Assembly: GCA_014904845.1 (NCBI GenBank) | Contig: MU119254.1 | Span: 62,001 to 126,000, forward strand | Reading direction: 5' to 3' | Source of the DNA: Acephala macrosclerotiorum | Taxonomy: Eukaryota > Ascomycota > Leotiomycetes > Helotiales > Mollisiaceae | Length of the DNA stretch: 64,000 nucleotides | In this document: positions 1 to 10,468 of the stretch, piece by piece | Numbering within the stretch: the first letter of the stretch is position 1 | Layout: each line of letters starts with the position of its first letter | Notes under the pieces: model-generated | Databases searched by the model: none | Seen by the model: the letters and a program-made list of their open reading frames with translations, nothing else | Told to the model about the DNA's origin: nothing | Position numbers and translations under genes: made by a program

Positions 1-311
1 TGAACAGGTCTTCTCGCATCAAGGTCTGGGATTCAAACTCTGTGAATAGGATTTCGGAAACGTTGCTTGTTTCACGCAGGTCTGCTGAGGTTGACGTGGA
101 GCCGTAAAACTTTAAGATCTTTCTTTGGCGAAGTACTTCATTCTCGTCGCGCGCAAGTGGAAGGAGGACATTGGCGAATGTTGCATTTCTGGGGTCGGTT
201 GAACTGATGATCTCGTCTTGCAAGCTTCGAGTCCTGTCAATGATAGCCTGCGTATTTGATATGAGAGTTTCGGGGGTTGCGCCGAAATTTGGTGGGGTTT
301 GTGGAGGCATC
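1..311 (-). CDS. M3-family metallo-oligopeptidase, N-terminal part (partial)
   Basis: The minus-strand frame opens at the ATG at 309-311 and stays open to the left edge, giving 103 codons of an N-terminus. The start MPPQTPPNFGATPE, then NATFANVLLPLARDENE and a segment ending in MREDLF, match my knowledge of the N-terminal helical region of fungal thimet/saccharolysin-type (MepB/Prd1) M3A oligopeptidases. These are cytosolic zinc enzymes that cut short peptides. The HExxH zinc site would lie far downstream, outside the window, so the catalytic part is not seen. The start is chosen because it is the first Met and gives the family-like short leader. Family assignment is from remembered similarity only; the strand and open frame are direct observations. 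Confidence 0.75.
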
Positions 312-987
312 TTGAAAGTCGGTGAAGTCATGGTTGATTCAAACAGTGAATGCAACTTAGAATATGTAATTGGGGAAGGTCTATAACTCTTCCTATACTT
401 CTTAACAGAGATGTTATCTGTGAGCAGTGCTCTAATCTGCAATCTATTTTCATGCATTAGAAATCAACATTAAAACAAACATTGTGGATGAGACCGATGT
501 GAAAGTCGCATGAGTGCTCAGGGGCGCACTACGCCTCCAACTAGCATTTCAATATCCTCCCTCTACGAAACCAATAGCGGAAAATCCTGAACCGGGTTTC
601 AAACATGGGTTTTGAGCTACAGAACCTCATTGCGCGACTTGCGCAAAACTCAACTTGCATGCGCGGTTGGAAATCAATACCTGACGCTGCAGCAACCGCA
701 TCACATCAAACTTGCTAGAGGCAGCACGGAAGCCATTTTTATTCAGCTTGACAGAAGGAGAGTTTAATGAGGTATGTATGGCGAAGGAAGGGGAAGAGGT
801 ACCAGGAGGGAAGAAATGATCATCATGAATTCGGCACCGCAAGGTGGCGTTGAATTGATTCGTAGATGCACGGCTTTCGAGGCTGATGAAATACAGATTA
901 AAGATATATGAGCGTGCAAGTCTTGCTGCAAGTCGGAGCGGTTGTCTTCGTTAATGTGACTGTGACTAAAAATGATTTATGTTAGTA
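312..987. other. intergenic, no convincing gene
   Basis: This stretch separates the divergent upstream side of the oligopeptidase gene from the 3' end of the next minus-strand gene. It should hold the oligopeptidase promoter. Only short chance frames are present, none with a recognisable motif or splice structure. Confidence 0.5.
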
Positions 988-1495
988 TTATGGCCTCTCC
1001 AGACACGGCGGATGAGGTGGATTAAAACAATAATTTTCTAACCATAGACAGTAGTCGCCGGCACTGTAGAGCTGGCTTTCATAGTTGACGAAGTCTTCAA
1101 TGTTGTGGACGCCGTTGGGACCTGAGCCGATGGCGACGAGGTTCGTGCCGCAGTTTGCGGCTTGGGCGAGAAGGGTGTTCACGTTGTCTTGGTCGTAGAC
1201 GACTATTCTGGTTAGTATGATTTTTAACGTCTGGGATGATAGAGAGACTTATCATAGGCGGATCGGAGGAAGGTGTCTGGGCAAGAAGTCAGCGACGGAA
1301 GCCACACTGTGAACACGAAGAAGTACCTCCAAGAATAGACAATCCAATCCCAGTGTTATCACTAATCCCAAACCAATAAAATCCGGTCTCAACTTCACAC
1401 CAGAGGAACTGGTGAAATGGGACCTTGATCGTAGTCCCAGGAAAAGTACCTGCGGCTGGTAGAAACAATTCATAAACATTAAAAGTTGAATATAG
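988..1495 (-). CDS. tentative small spliced gene, unknown function
   Basis: I do not recognise this product. Three minus-strand blocks join in phase: about 1495-1327, 1276-1249 and 1207-988. The first intron (1326-1277, 50 nt) has a GTACTT donor, a GCTGAC branch-like site and a CAG acceptor. The second (1248-1208, 41 nt) has a weak GTCTCT donor and a strong CTAACCAG end. Peptide pieces are coherent, for example VPFHQFLWCEVETGFYWFGI and then VVYDQDNVNTLLAQAANCGT, ending with a Cys/Pro-rich tail (NYCFNPPHPPCLERP). The 5' end is not resolved: the first block has an upstream TGA at 1496-1498 and no Met in frame, so a further upstream exon is needed or the gene is broken. The Cys-containing tail could fit a small secreted protein, but no signal peptide is seen. 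Confidence 0.4.
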
Positions 1496-1572
1496 TCATA
1501 CCGTGCGAATGAATCGGGCGCTGAGTACCACGGGATGATTAGATTGTTTGCGAGAGATCCAGTGTATTTCAT

Positions 1573-2268
1573 TATATCAATTCCGCCAAATACAATTGCA
1601 CCTGCATTATATAGATATCAAAATGACTTTATAACGATTGAAGAAGAAGCACGTGACCTGACACAAAATTTCAGAGTCAATGAAGAAAGACTCATTCAAA
1701 AAGAAGGGGATTCATTAAATTTTGTATTGGATCGGTAGCTTCAATTTGATATGCAAAGCATTCGAGATCTGCCTGACACTGAGGTTTAACGAAGCCTCAT
1801 CGCAACATCGGGTGAAGGATATCAACCGCAGGTATGCCATGGACTGAAAGCCGAAAAACAGTAGTCATCTAAAAGAACGCGTCGCTAGATGCGTAATACT
1901 AGCGTATGGGTTCGTAGACTGTACCGCTTAACTGCACAAACGCGAAAGCGAAGGAAATAGATAAGGAGATGTTTTTGATTTCGCATCAGAGTCACGTGAC
2001 TCATTAGCGCCATGCGCTCACTGAAGCGCCACTCTCTTCACATCAAGAACGACGGAAAACATGTTCAACGCCCCCTTCACGTCTCGAAATCTAGGTTGAT
2101 CGGGACCCGAGCATCCATGACAGCTTTCCCTCAAAGCTTCCCAGTCTGCCTTGATTGCTCCAGATGATCATCAACTCAATTCGACAGATCTTCACCATTA
2201 TTATTGGATCCCCAACCCCCATCCTTTCTGAGCTCTAGAATGGACTGATTATATCTCTGGCCTACATC
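1573..2268. other. intergenic, promoter side of ankyrin gene
   Basis: No gene is seen. The stretch contains a perfect 14-bp palindrome centred on CACGTG at 1989-2002 (listed separately), about 270 bp before the ankyrin ATG. Confidence 0.5.
1989..2002. promoter_or_regulatory. CACGTG-centred palindrome upstream of ankyrin gene
   Basis: GAGTCACGTGACTC is a perfect inverted repeat. CACGTG is the established E-box core bound by bHLH factors such as Cbf1-type regulators. The location 267 bp upstream of the ankyrin start codon fits a promoter element; the regulatory role is inferred. Confidence 0.45.
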
Positions 2269-3246
2269 ATGGCTTCAGCAAGCTTGGAACCCTCGGCCTC
2301 CAGCTCTCCCAAGACTGAAAAAGGGCTATATGGTCACGTGTCTATCGTGAGTGTGCAAACTTTTACGAAGGGAGACAGCTTCGAGGAGGACGAAGAGGAC
2401 CACGAAGAGCACGACGAAAGCCTATGGTCACCACTTCAACTTGCATCAGCTGAGGGCAATATCGATGCCGTTTCGAAGCTTCTCCATAATGGGGGAGATC
2501 CCAACGAGCCACCCAAGGGCTGGTACGGAAAGACCGCTTTGCAAGCTGCTTCAGTAGCAGGACATCTCTCTGTCGTCAAAGCTCTTCTCGAATCTAGAGC
2601 AATTGTTGATGCGCCAGGCGGGAACAATGGAGGGCACACGGCCTTGACTTTGGCTGCTGGCGAGGGCTACGTGGAGATCATCGATGTCTTGCTCGCAGTA
2701 GGCGCGGATGTGAATGTCCCTCCGCATCGCTACGCTGGAAGGACTCCTCTCCAAGCAGCTGCTGAAGCCGGTCATTTAGAGGTCGTGAAGAAGCTTCTCG
2801 AGGTCGGTGCAGACATCAATGCCGAACCAGCCCACAATTCTGGCAGGACGGCGCTTCAAGGTGCAGCTGGCAATGGCCATCTTGAGCTTTTGGAATTCCT
2901 TCTCGCAAAAGGTGCCAAGGTTAATACACCTCTAAAAAAGTACAAAGGCTTGACAGCGGTGCAAGGAGCCGCTTTGAGGGACCATCTCGAGGTCCTTGAG
3001 AGACTTTTGGAGGCCGGTGCGGATGTCAATGAGCCAGGGAGCTATCACAATGGTTATACAGCATTGGCAGCCGCAGCTGAGGCTGGGAATGTCAGGATCG
3101 TGAAGAAATTGCTCGATGTTGGTGCAGATGCCACGATGACTTCTGGCAACAAGCACTGGACCCCGCTTCAGATCACGAACTTTCGAGGTCATGAGGAGAT
3201 TGTCGCAATCTTGAGGGATGCTGGGGCTCCGGGAGAGGTGAAGTGA
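2269..3246 (+). CDS. ankyrin-repeat protein, 8 repeats
   Basis: An intronless 325-aa protein. After a low-complexity Ser-rich and acidic leader (about residues 1-50) it consists of about eight tandem ankyrin repeats from roughly residue 52 to the end. Typical signatures are TALQAASVAGHLSVVKALLE, TPLQAAAEAGHLEVVKKLLE and GADVN. The repeats have a period of about 35 residues rather than the usual 33, with two extra residues in the loop before the next (R/K)T-A/P-L. Repeats of this kind are common in fungal STAND/NLR proteins, but here no NACHT or other effector domain is attached. The role is presumably protein binding; the partner is unknown. The start is the first ATG in frame. Confidence 0.9.
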   Translation: MASASLEPSASSSPKTEKGLYGHVSIVSVQTFTKGDSFEEDEEDHEEHDESLWSPLQLASAEGNIDAVSKLLHNGGDPNEPPKGWYGKTALQAASVAGHLSVVKALLESRAIVDAPGGNNGGHTALTLAAGEGYVEIIDVLLAVGADVNVPPHRYAGRTPLQAAAEAGHLEVVKKLLEVGADINAEPAHNSGRTALQGAAGNGHLELLEFLLAKGAKVNTPLKKYKGLTAVQGAALRDHLEVLERLLEAGADVNEPGSYHNGYTALAAAAEAGNVRIVKKLLDVGADATMTSGNKHWTPLQITNFRGHEEIVAILRDAGAPGEVK

Positions 3247-3733
3247 TGATCACCTACGATCGTAGGCGGGCCACAACCTCGAAGCGATTTCTTCCTACCT
3301 AAACAAGGATGTAACTCCGGCACGTGCTTCTCGAGGAGGCAGGGTGTGGATATCATATCTTAGGGTGTGCCACCATCTCGTCGGAGTTGGCCGCGATAGG
3401 GAACAACTGCAAGAAATCTGGGGAGCAGACCCCACTCCAGACTACACGATGATACGAAAATTTTCAAAATCCTCCAAAGGAATTGATATTCGGTTGTCCC
3501 CTATCCAAGTGGAATCTCGTGTATCTTCAGACCTCGATATCGGAATGTGCCTTGAGCCAGAAGTTTTCTGCGAAGGGCGAGGAAGATTCACCAACATTTT
3601 GCTCTTCGTGTCTACTCGAACTACACTCCGTTCGATATTCTGTGCTTGCATTCGTATTCACACTCATTTGAATTCAAAAAATTCAACTTGAATTGTTCGC
3701 AACTTCCTCAGGCATCATTGTCACAAATTCACA
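3247..3733. other. intergenic
   Basis: No convincing gene. It carries the 3' end of the ankyrin gene and the promoter of the downstream amidohydrolase on the same strand. The overlapping short frames have no coding character. Confidence 0.5.
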
Positions 3734-5223
3734 ATGTCCGAACAAACCTCAACCCTCTACACCAACTGCACAATCATAACCATCGACCCCTCCCGCTCTG
3801 TAATCCTAAACGGTTACCTCCTCACCACCTCCTCTCGCATCATCTCGGTCGGAAAATCCACCACTTTGTCCTCCCTCCCACCAAACACAACAACCATCTC
3901 TCTCTCAGGTCGCATCATCATCCCCGGCTTAATCAACACCCACGCCCACCTTGCACAATCCCTCCTCCGCGGTCTAGCCGAAGATCTCCCCTTGCATTCT
4001 TGGCTATGTGACGCTATCTGGCCGCTCGAAGCTAGCTACGATGCAGATGATGGGTATGTAGCTGCGAGGTTGACGATTGCGGAGATGTTGAAGAGTGGGA
4101 CGACATGTTTCTTGGAGGCGATGTTGACGCATCGTTCTGGATTCGAAAATGTTGTCCGTGCTGTTGGGGAGTCTGGGATTCGTGCTTGTCTTGTTAGTTT
4201 CCCTGATATATGCAAGCAAAAGAGAAGATAGGACTGATGGGAGAACAGGGAAAATTAGTGAAGTTCGAAGAGAGTAACAAACAACTCAACATCACCGACC
4301 CCCGCGACAAAGACATCTCCTCCATGTCCGTTTCCTCCATGCTCTCCGCCCATCAAACACACCACGGATCCTTCAACGACCGTCTCCACGTCTGGGCCGC
4401 TGCCGGTACTCCGCGAGGCTCCCTATTAATATCCCACCTCGGAATCGGAGAAGCGTGCAAAGAACATGATATTGGCCTCACTATGCATTGTGCAGAAGCA
4501 CCTAAAGATTTGACCATTTACCGAGACAGCTATGGAATGTCGCCCATGCAATTTTGCGAGAAGGCGAAGTTGACAGGACCCAAGACCGTACTAGCACATA
4601 TGGTACACCTCGACCTCTCCACCGATTTTGAGATCTTGAAACAGACAGGCACAGCAGTAGCGCATAACCCAAACTCTAACTGCAAACTCGCCTCCGGCAT
4701 CGCCAAGATTCCGGAAATGCTGGAAGCAGGAGTGAACGTCAGCCTAGGTACAGATGGAGCTCCGTGTGGGAATACCTATGATATGTTCCGAGAGATGCAT
4801 TTAGCGGGCATCATTCACAAGGGTGTCAATAACGATGCCGGGCTAGTGGATGCTGAAACCGCTCTCGAAATGGCTACTATCAACGGCGCTCGCGCCTTGG
4901 GACTCGAGAAAGAGATCGGGAGTTTGGAAGTTGGAAAGAAAGCCGATTTCGTTGTTGTGAACCCGAAGGGATTGCACTGCGTGCCATGGGATGAAGCACA
5001 GGTGTTAGAGGGAGGCGTAGATCCAATGACGACGGTTGTGTATAGTTGTACGGGAGCGGATGTGGAGATGGTAGTTGTTGATGGGGAGATCTTGGTTCAA
5101 GAGGGGAAGTTGGTAAGAATGGATGAGGGGGAGATTATGGTGGCGGCGAGGAAATCTATTAAGGGAATTAGAGAGAGGTCTAGGGTGAAGGCGGTCAATA
5201 GGAAGGGGTGGACATATGTTTAG
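3734..5223 (+). CDS. metal-dependent amidohydrolase (SAH/MTA deaminase or TrzN-like)
   Basis: Two exons, 3734-4192 and 4249-5223, join in phase across a 56-nt intron (GTTAGT donor, CAG acceptor) and give 477 aa. The amidohydrolase superfamily metal site is visible: the HxH pair in NTHAHL (His70, His72), MHCAEAP (His233, Glu236), the AHMVH pair (His270/His273) and the catalytic Asp322 in SLGTDGAPCGN. AHNPNSNCKLASGIAKIPEM is typical of the S-adenosylhomocysteine/methylthioadenosine deaminase, guanine deaminase and triazine hydrolase (AtzA/TrzN) branch. The expected reaction is hydrolytic deamination or dechlorination of an N-heterocycle; the substrate cannot be assigned. A C-terminal beta-sandwich portion (ADFVVVNPKG..) is present, so the enzyme looks complete. 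No signal peptide, so it is probably cytosolic. Confidence 0.88.
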
Positions 5224-6540
5224 TGGGATATCTAAAAGTCCAGTCGTTCCGCTTCCTTTTCTCGATCAGAGCCCCTTTCAACTCAATGTCCATGACTTCG
5301 CTGGATATCTCAGCTTGCAACAAAATATCTTGAATCTGTTGCACGTCAGCATCACCTAAGATACTTCAGACATTGACTTGGGAGAACGTTTGTTGCACGT
5401 CGTGGTGGCTCGTATTCAATATCGGGCCGAAAGATAAACAGCGCTACACCAGTTTCACATCTCAAATTTACCCTATCAATCCTTTGATGCACATCGCAAA
5501 GACTTCCCCGAGACAGTAAGGTGACGGTTTCTAATCAAGAGCAAGGGTCGGCCCCAGAGAACGAAGCGGATATGATGATATCCATCAGGATCAAACCTTA
5601 CGCAGTTGGGACGAAAGTGAAGTCTGTTGCACGCCTACAAAATATTCTTCCCAGTGAATATTTTCAATCGTGAAGAGAGGACGGACATTTTTCATTCTCA
5701 TGAATGAGTTTGTGTCTGCGTCCACATGACTTTAACATTTCATCTTCGACTTTAATCTGCATTTGCCTTTAAGTCCAATCATTACGTCACCGAAATTTAG
5801 ATACCGTTCAATATAGCCTCAAGTATCTGTAATAGATGAAAAGCGAATTTTTGTCCATTCTTGACTCAACGGCCGAGGGATCTCCAGACTCGCTTGCGTG
5901 AGAGAGGGAAGATGAGATAAGAAGGCAACCATGTAACTAGTGAAACCTATAAATTGCTACTTTCAATTTCCACGAAAACAACGAACAAACAATCATGAAC
6001 CATCCATCCTCTTCAGGAAATCTCACAACTTCAGCTCACTTCAAGTGACGATCCCCGTGACCCGACCCACGGCCGAGCACCTCGCCCGAACTCCCACTTT
6101 TGACCCAACTACGGCTACCACCGCTGATAGACTTCCCGCCACTAAGCATTTATCCAATGAGAGATGCATCGGAGACAGCCGCTGATAGACCTTCTATCTT
6201 CACGGTATGAAAGATAGTCATTTTCGTGGATGAGGGGTCGAGACTTCGAAATGACTTCCAAGCTGCGGGGAAAGGATCTTCTGCGTAACATGACAGAAGA
6301 ATTCGGATGAAAGTGCCGGACTCGACGAGGCTAGGAATCAGACGAGATGTATAGAAAGTGAAGGAGCGAAGGCGGGAAACAGTAAAGCAAACACAAGTCA
6401 ATGCCACCGCCTTCTCTCTGTCGACACATTACTAGACACTCATCACTTCCTCGAGCGACATCCATTCTCAATACCACTTCAAACTTTGAGCATTTGCTCA
6501 CCTCACCACTCTTCCCATCAACCCTCCTCCATCCCTCACA
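5224..6540. other. intergenic, 1.3 kb
   Basis: No supported gene. It lies between the amidohydrolase and the dioxygenase, both on the plus strand, and must hold the dioxygenase promoter. Pyrimidine-rich sequence precedes the 6541 ATG, as is common for fungal promoters. Confidence 0.5.
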
Positions 6541-7557
6541 ATGGCACCAACAAAGTACACCGATCGCACAATCCCCAAGATCTCCCTCCACGACTTCGAA
6601 AACCGCATCGACGAAATCACCCAAGAGTTAGTCCACGCAGCAGAGACTGATGGTTTCTTCGGGCTCATTAACCATGGAATCTCCCTCCAAGAAATAGAAC
6701 ACATGTTCGACACCTCCGCTTCATTTTTCTCCCTCCCAGATTTAACCAAGGCAACTGTTCCATTCAGTCACTTGAACGCAGGCTGGGAAAAGAATGCGCA
6801 GATCAGACCGAGTACTGGACAGCCGGATCAGAAGGAGAGTTATCAGATGCAATTTGGTGCTAACATGAACGGGATGTGGCTCCCTGAATCCACCCTCCCA
6901 AGATTCAAAGAAACCTCGTTGGAATTCATGAAGAAAGCCCAATCCGTCAGCGAAAAACTCATGATCTGCTTTGCCCGCGGCCTTGGCTTCCCTGATGACT
7001 ATTTTATCAAGGCCCACGATATCTCCCGCCCAGAATCCCAAACCGTATTGCGACTTCTTCACTATTTCGAAGTCGACAAGACCTTACCTGTGCCAGAGGG
7101 GTATTATCGTGCAGGCGCACATGTGGATTGGGATTTCGTCACCCTCCTCTTCCAGCGTGCCGGTCAATCCGGACTAGAAATCTGTCCCGGCCGCGAAGCA
7201 TCCACCTCTTTCGGGCTCGGCGACATCTGGACGAAAGTCGAACCTTCACCGGGAGAGATTGTGTGTAACATTGGCGATCTCCTCATGTCTTGGAGCGATG
7301 ATCGGTTCAAGTCGACATTCCACGGGGTCAAAACGCCTAGTGATCCTGAGGTAGACTACTTCGGGCCGCGATATAGTATGGCGTTTTTTAATCAACCTTG
7401 CACGGATGCGCAGATTCAAGGGCCGTTGAAGAAGTATCCGATGGTGACAGGAAAGGAATTCACACAGGCAGCGATGAATAGGAATTTTGCGGCGTTGAAG
7501 GCGAAGAAAGCGGAGTTGGAGAATGTCAAAGCGGAAGCTGCTGTGGTTGTTTCTTGA
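6541..7557 (+). CDS. 2-oxoglutarate/Fe(II)-dependent dioxygenase (isopenicillin N synthase-like)
   Basis: An intronless 338-aa protein, the usual length of the family. The N-terminal DIOX_N part contains ETDGFFGLINHGIS. The iron-binding triad is visible as His194-x-Asp196 (AGAHVDWD) and His261 (STFHGVK); Arg277 and Ser279 in GPRYSMAFF form the RxS motif that holds 2-oxoglutarate. All catalytic residues are present. Such enzymes hydroxylate, desaturate or cyclise small molecules, often in secondary metabolism or nutrient salvage. The substrate is unknown and no biosynthetic cluster is evident around it. The start ATG sits just after CCCTCACA, a normal fungal context. Confidence 0.9.
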   Translation: MAPTKYTDRTIPKISLHDFENRIDEITQELVHAAETDGFFGLINHGISLQEIEHMFDTSASFFSLPDLTKATVPFSHLNAGWEKNAQIRPSTGQPDQKESYQMQFGANMNGMWLPESTLPRFKETSLEFMKKAQSVSEKLMICFARGLGFPDDYFIKAHDISRPESQTVLRLLHYFEVDKTLPVPEGYYRAGAHVDWDFVTLLFQRAGQSGLEICPGREASTSFGLGDIWTKVEPSPGEIVCNIGDLLMSWSDDRFKSTFHGVKTPSDPEVDYFGPRYSMAFFNQPCTDAQIQGPLKKYPMVTGKEFTQAAMNRNFAALKAKKAELENVKAEAAVVVS

Positions 7558-8040
7558 GAGCTGAGGTGGGTTGGAAGTTGGGAAGTTGAATTCGGAAGTG
7601 GCTCATTTGAGAATGCCTGTTTGTCCTCTGGCAAACGTTTTGTCAATATATCCTGATTCTTACTGATGCATATTGCTGTTCTAAATATCCCTGGATCCGC
7701 GGGACAATTCAAACTACCAATATGCAGATGCTTTTGTAGGACATTTGCAAGCACCAGATCTGACAAGGGAGCCTCACTTGAGGTCAAACATATCTATCAA
7801 TGTTCCAAGGATGCTGGGACAATGTGAACCTCACTTCGTGAATGTGAATATCGGACATTTGTGGACAGTTGACTTTTGTATTATACATTGCTTTTCTGCC
7901 ACCAGCGCCGTCATATGCTTTCCCCCGCCCTATATATATCCCTATCCGCCGGTATACAATTTCCCCGGCCACATGCCATGCCCTCGAATCTCCCACCTCG
8001 TCATACATTCATACACCCATCCCATCCTCATTCGCATCAT
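7558..8040. other. convergent intergenic region
   Basis: A 483-bp stretch between the 3' ends of the dioxygenase (plus) and the TRAP-alpha-like gene (minus). It should hold both polyadenylation regions; no gene is seen. Confidence 0.5.
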
Positions 8041-8996
8041 CTACTCATCACGCTTAGTCTTGCTCGCACCACTCTGAGCCCGCTTAGCAGCAGGTTTCTT
8101 CAAATGATGCTCCGGAATCCAACTCTCATCATAAGCCTTCGGAGCCTCAGCGCCCGTAGCAACAGCCGGTCCATCAGCACCAATGACGGAGACTTGCTCA
8201 TCGACCGGCACCGCCTTCTTTGTTCCTGCAGATGAACGCTTGGCGCGCTCGCCGCCTTTGCCGCCGCGTTTGGTTTGGGGGAAGAGGGCTTCGATCCAGG
8301 TTTTGTAGACGAAGTAGAGGGTTCCTGCGAAGGCAGCGAGGAGGAAGAGGTATAGGAAGATGCTAGAAATAAAAGATTAGCTGGGGAGAGTGGAAAGTGG
8401 GAGATGGGTAAGTACATTTGAGGATCGAAGATAGAGGTAGCGGGCTCGACGACGCTGACAGTCTCATTATAAGCCTGAACTTGGTAGGCACCAGCTGCGC
8501 TAGAAACAACAGCGATGATATTGAGACGAAGATCTTGGGGGTGGAGATCGGTGGTGAAGGTAAAAGGAAGGCTCTGCTTCTCTCCAGCTGGGATCTCGAC
8601 GCCGTATTGAGTAGCAGTGAGATTGCGGACAATAGAAGCGCTGGGATGAACACCTTCAGGCAATGGTTGCAGAGTGGTAAGAGCTCCTCCGATAGCACCT
8701 ATGGTAACAGGCTCGGCCTCATTGTTGGTGAAGTCCAAGACGGCCTTTGTCGCGTGACCATTGATGAGCTTGACGCCGAAGACCTCAGATGACGGGAAGC
8801 TGGCAGAGACGGACACTTTGAGGTTGGGGGTCGTAGGTGGACTTTCAAGCTTTTCTTCGGCCTGCACACCGTGACGTTAGCATTTTCCAAGCTGTGAACA
8901 GTCTGGCAACTGGAATTGACTTACAGCATCTGCAGCAAAGACGCTGACAGCGCGTAGTGCAAGGAGTGCAAGAGTGGTGTACTTGGAGAAGCCCAT
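8041..8996 (-). CDS. TRAP-alpha / Irc22-like ER membrane protein
   Basis: Three exons join in phase: 8996-8925, 8861-8416 and 8362-8041, with introns of 63 and 53 nt (GTAAGT..CAG and GTACTT..TAG). The product has 279 aa. Residues 1-22 form a signal peptide (MGFSKYTTLALLALRAVSVFAA). A luminal domain follows (about 25-170) with NLTAT and YNETVSV glycosylation sequons and the segment LPFTFTTDLHPQDLRLNIIA. One transmembrane helix lies at about 174-195 (IFLYLFLLAAFAGTLYFVYK), then a basic cytosolic tail (TKRGGKGGERAKR..). This architecture matches the translocon-associated protein alpha family, which in yeasts includes Irc22. It probably assists protein translocation or folding at the ER. Identification rests on architecture and remembered family sequence. 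Confidence 0.85.
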
Positions 8997-10468
8997 TGCA
9001 ACGGGGACAATCAATTGTCAATGTCCTGGATGGTGTTGTAGATTTCGAAGGTTGGTGATGAATTGTGCTTTGATGCAATCTGGCTGTTTGGTAAGCCCAG
9101 CGCTAGCGGCCGCCACTGACGACCAGCCCCGTAACCCCTAATTTTCCTCCAACCCTTACATTAGTGCCATAAGATCTGAATGGCATTTCAAGGACTCCTG
9201 CTCAACTTTCTGAAAAGATTACCTGGCTTTGATGCTGAATACCAAGTGGCTTGTGTTGCGACTTGTTGGGATGTACCCTTGAACATAGGACATTAGAGAC
9301 ACTATCTACATCTCTGAGATTTCACGCGTGTTAAGTCGCGTGCGCTGAGACCTATATCAAGTGGTATCATTGTTTACTAATTTGAGGAACGTCTCAGGAT
9401 ATTCTGGCATATCCCAATTTTTATACCTCTGTATACATGTTTTTCAGTCTTGATTTTTCAGTCTGGCATGTTTTAATACATTTTGGAGAGATGATAAGAC
9501 GATTTGCGCAGTATTGCAAACCCAAGAGCGGTCGTTTTGTTTTGTTGAATTGGTTTAATTCTCCTCAAGTGAGGCAAATGACCAAAGCATTGAGGGGCAT
9601 TCAAGTATGTTGCTTGCGCCTGCGTTTATATGCCCCAATGCCGAAGAGTCGTCATACAGAAGAAGGGATGGTATCGTTGGGTATCAACCTCTTGCCTGCA
9701 TTACCTTGTGGTGTTTTCGAGCGTGTTCTTGCAAACATCGAGGTCAAAATAGTCCTCGCTCGTGCTTCTTTCAATCATCCGCCCTTCTAATTCTTACTCT
9801 GACACAATCTATAGTAACTCAGATGTTTTTGGAGGTCCCCGGGAACCTGAAGACTCTCAGAAGGGGTTCAAGGTTGTGGTATCACGTGACTCTCCGCTTC
9901 TCGATTCATTACTAGATGGTGGAGCGAGAGCTGCTGCCATTCTCCTCGGAGAGAGACTCGTCTTGAGACTTGAGACTTTGTTTGGTCGCTACATTTACTG
10001 CATGAGAAGACCGTCAGTCTGCGCTAATGCTAGACGGAGTTCATCTATGTTTTTGCTGCCTCGCCTTGTTTATTGCTGCCTGATCATCACGGCTTCCATG
10101 ATGCAATAGCTATACCATCTTGGGGAAAGTCAAGACAAGCACCCAAGTTGACGTGTCGGTCCTTGATTTTTCCGACGGTGATAAGTGCGGGACACAAAAT
10201 CATCAAAATGTCAGCGGAGCACTCCTCCAGCCAACACTCACCCAATGCACACCTGTGGCACGGTGCGAGGTCCCCAAATGACTCGATCGGCCACCTTCTT
10301 CAAGAGATATTGATAACAAGACGAATGCGATTTTCGATTAGCAGCTCGTAGCAGCAGCACAGAACAATTCGAAAGTTGGTGAGTACACCAAGTGCTAGCA
10401 AGCGACAATGCTCACGAGCCTTCAGCAAAGGGTATTCTCCAGCACCCGATAGAGCTTCATCTACCATA
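8997..10468. other. divergent intergenic region with CACGTG site
   Basis: This 1.47-kb stretch lies between the divergent TRAP-alpha-like and SET genes and should contain both promoters. TCACGTGA occurs at 9882-9889. A GTGAGT at 10379, followed by an AG near 10452, could be an intron in the SET-gene 5' UTR. Short frames inside show no coding character. Confidence 0.45.

Noticed and set aside
9437..10109. Overlapping plus-strand frames of about 100 codons in the SET upstream region
   Set aside because: Three frames overlap without any preferred frame, motif or splice logic; treated as promoter DNA.
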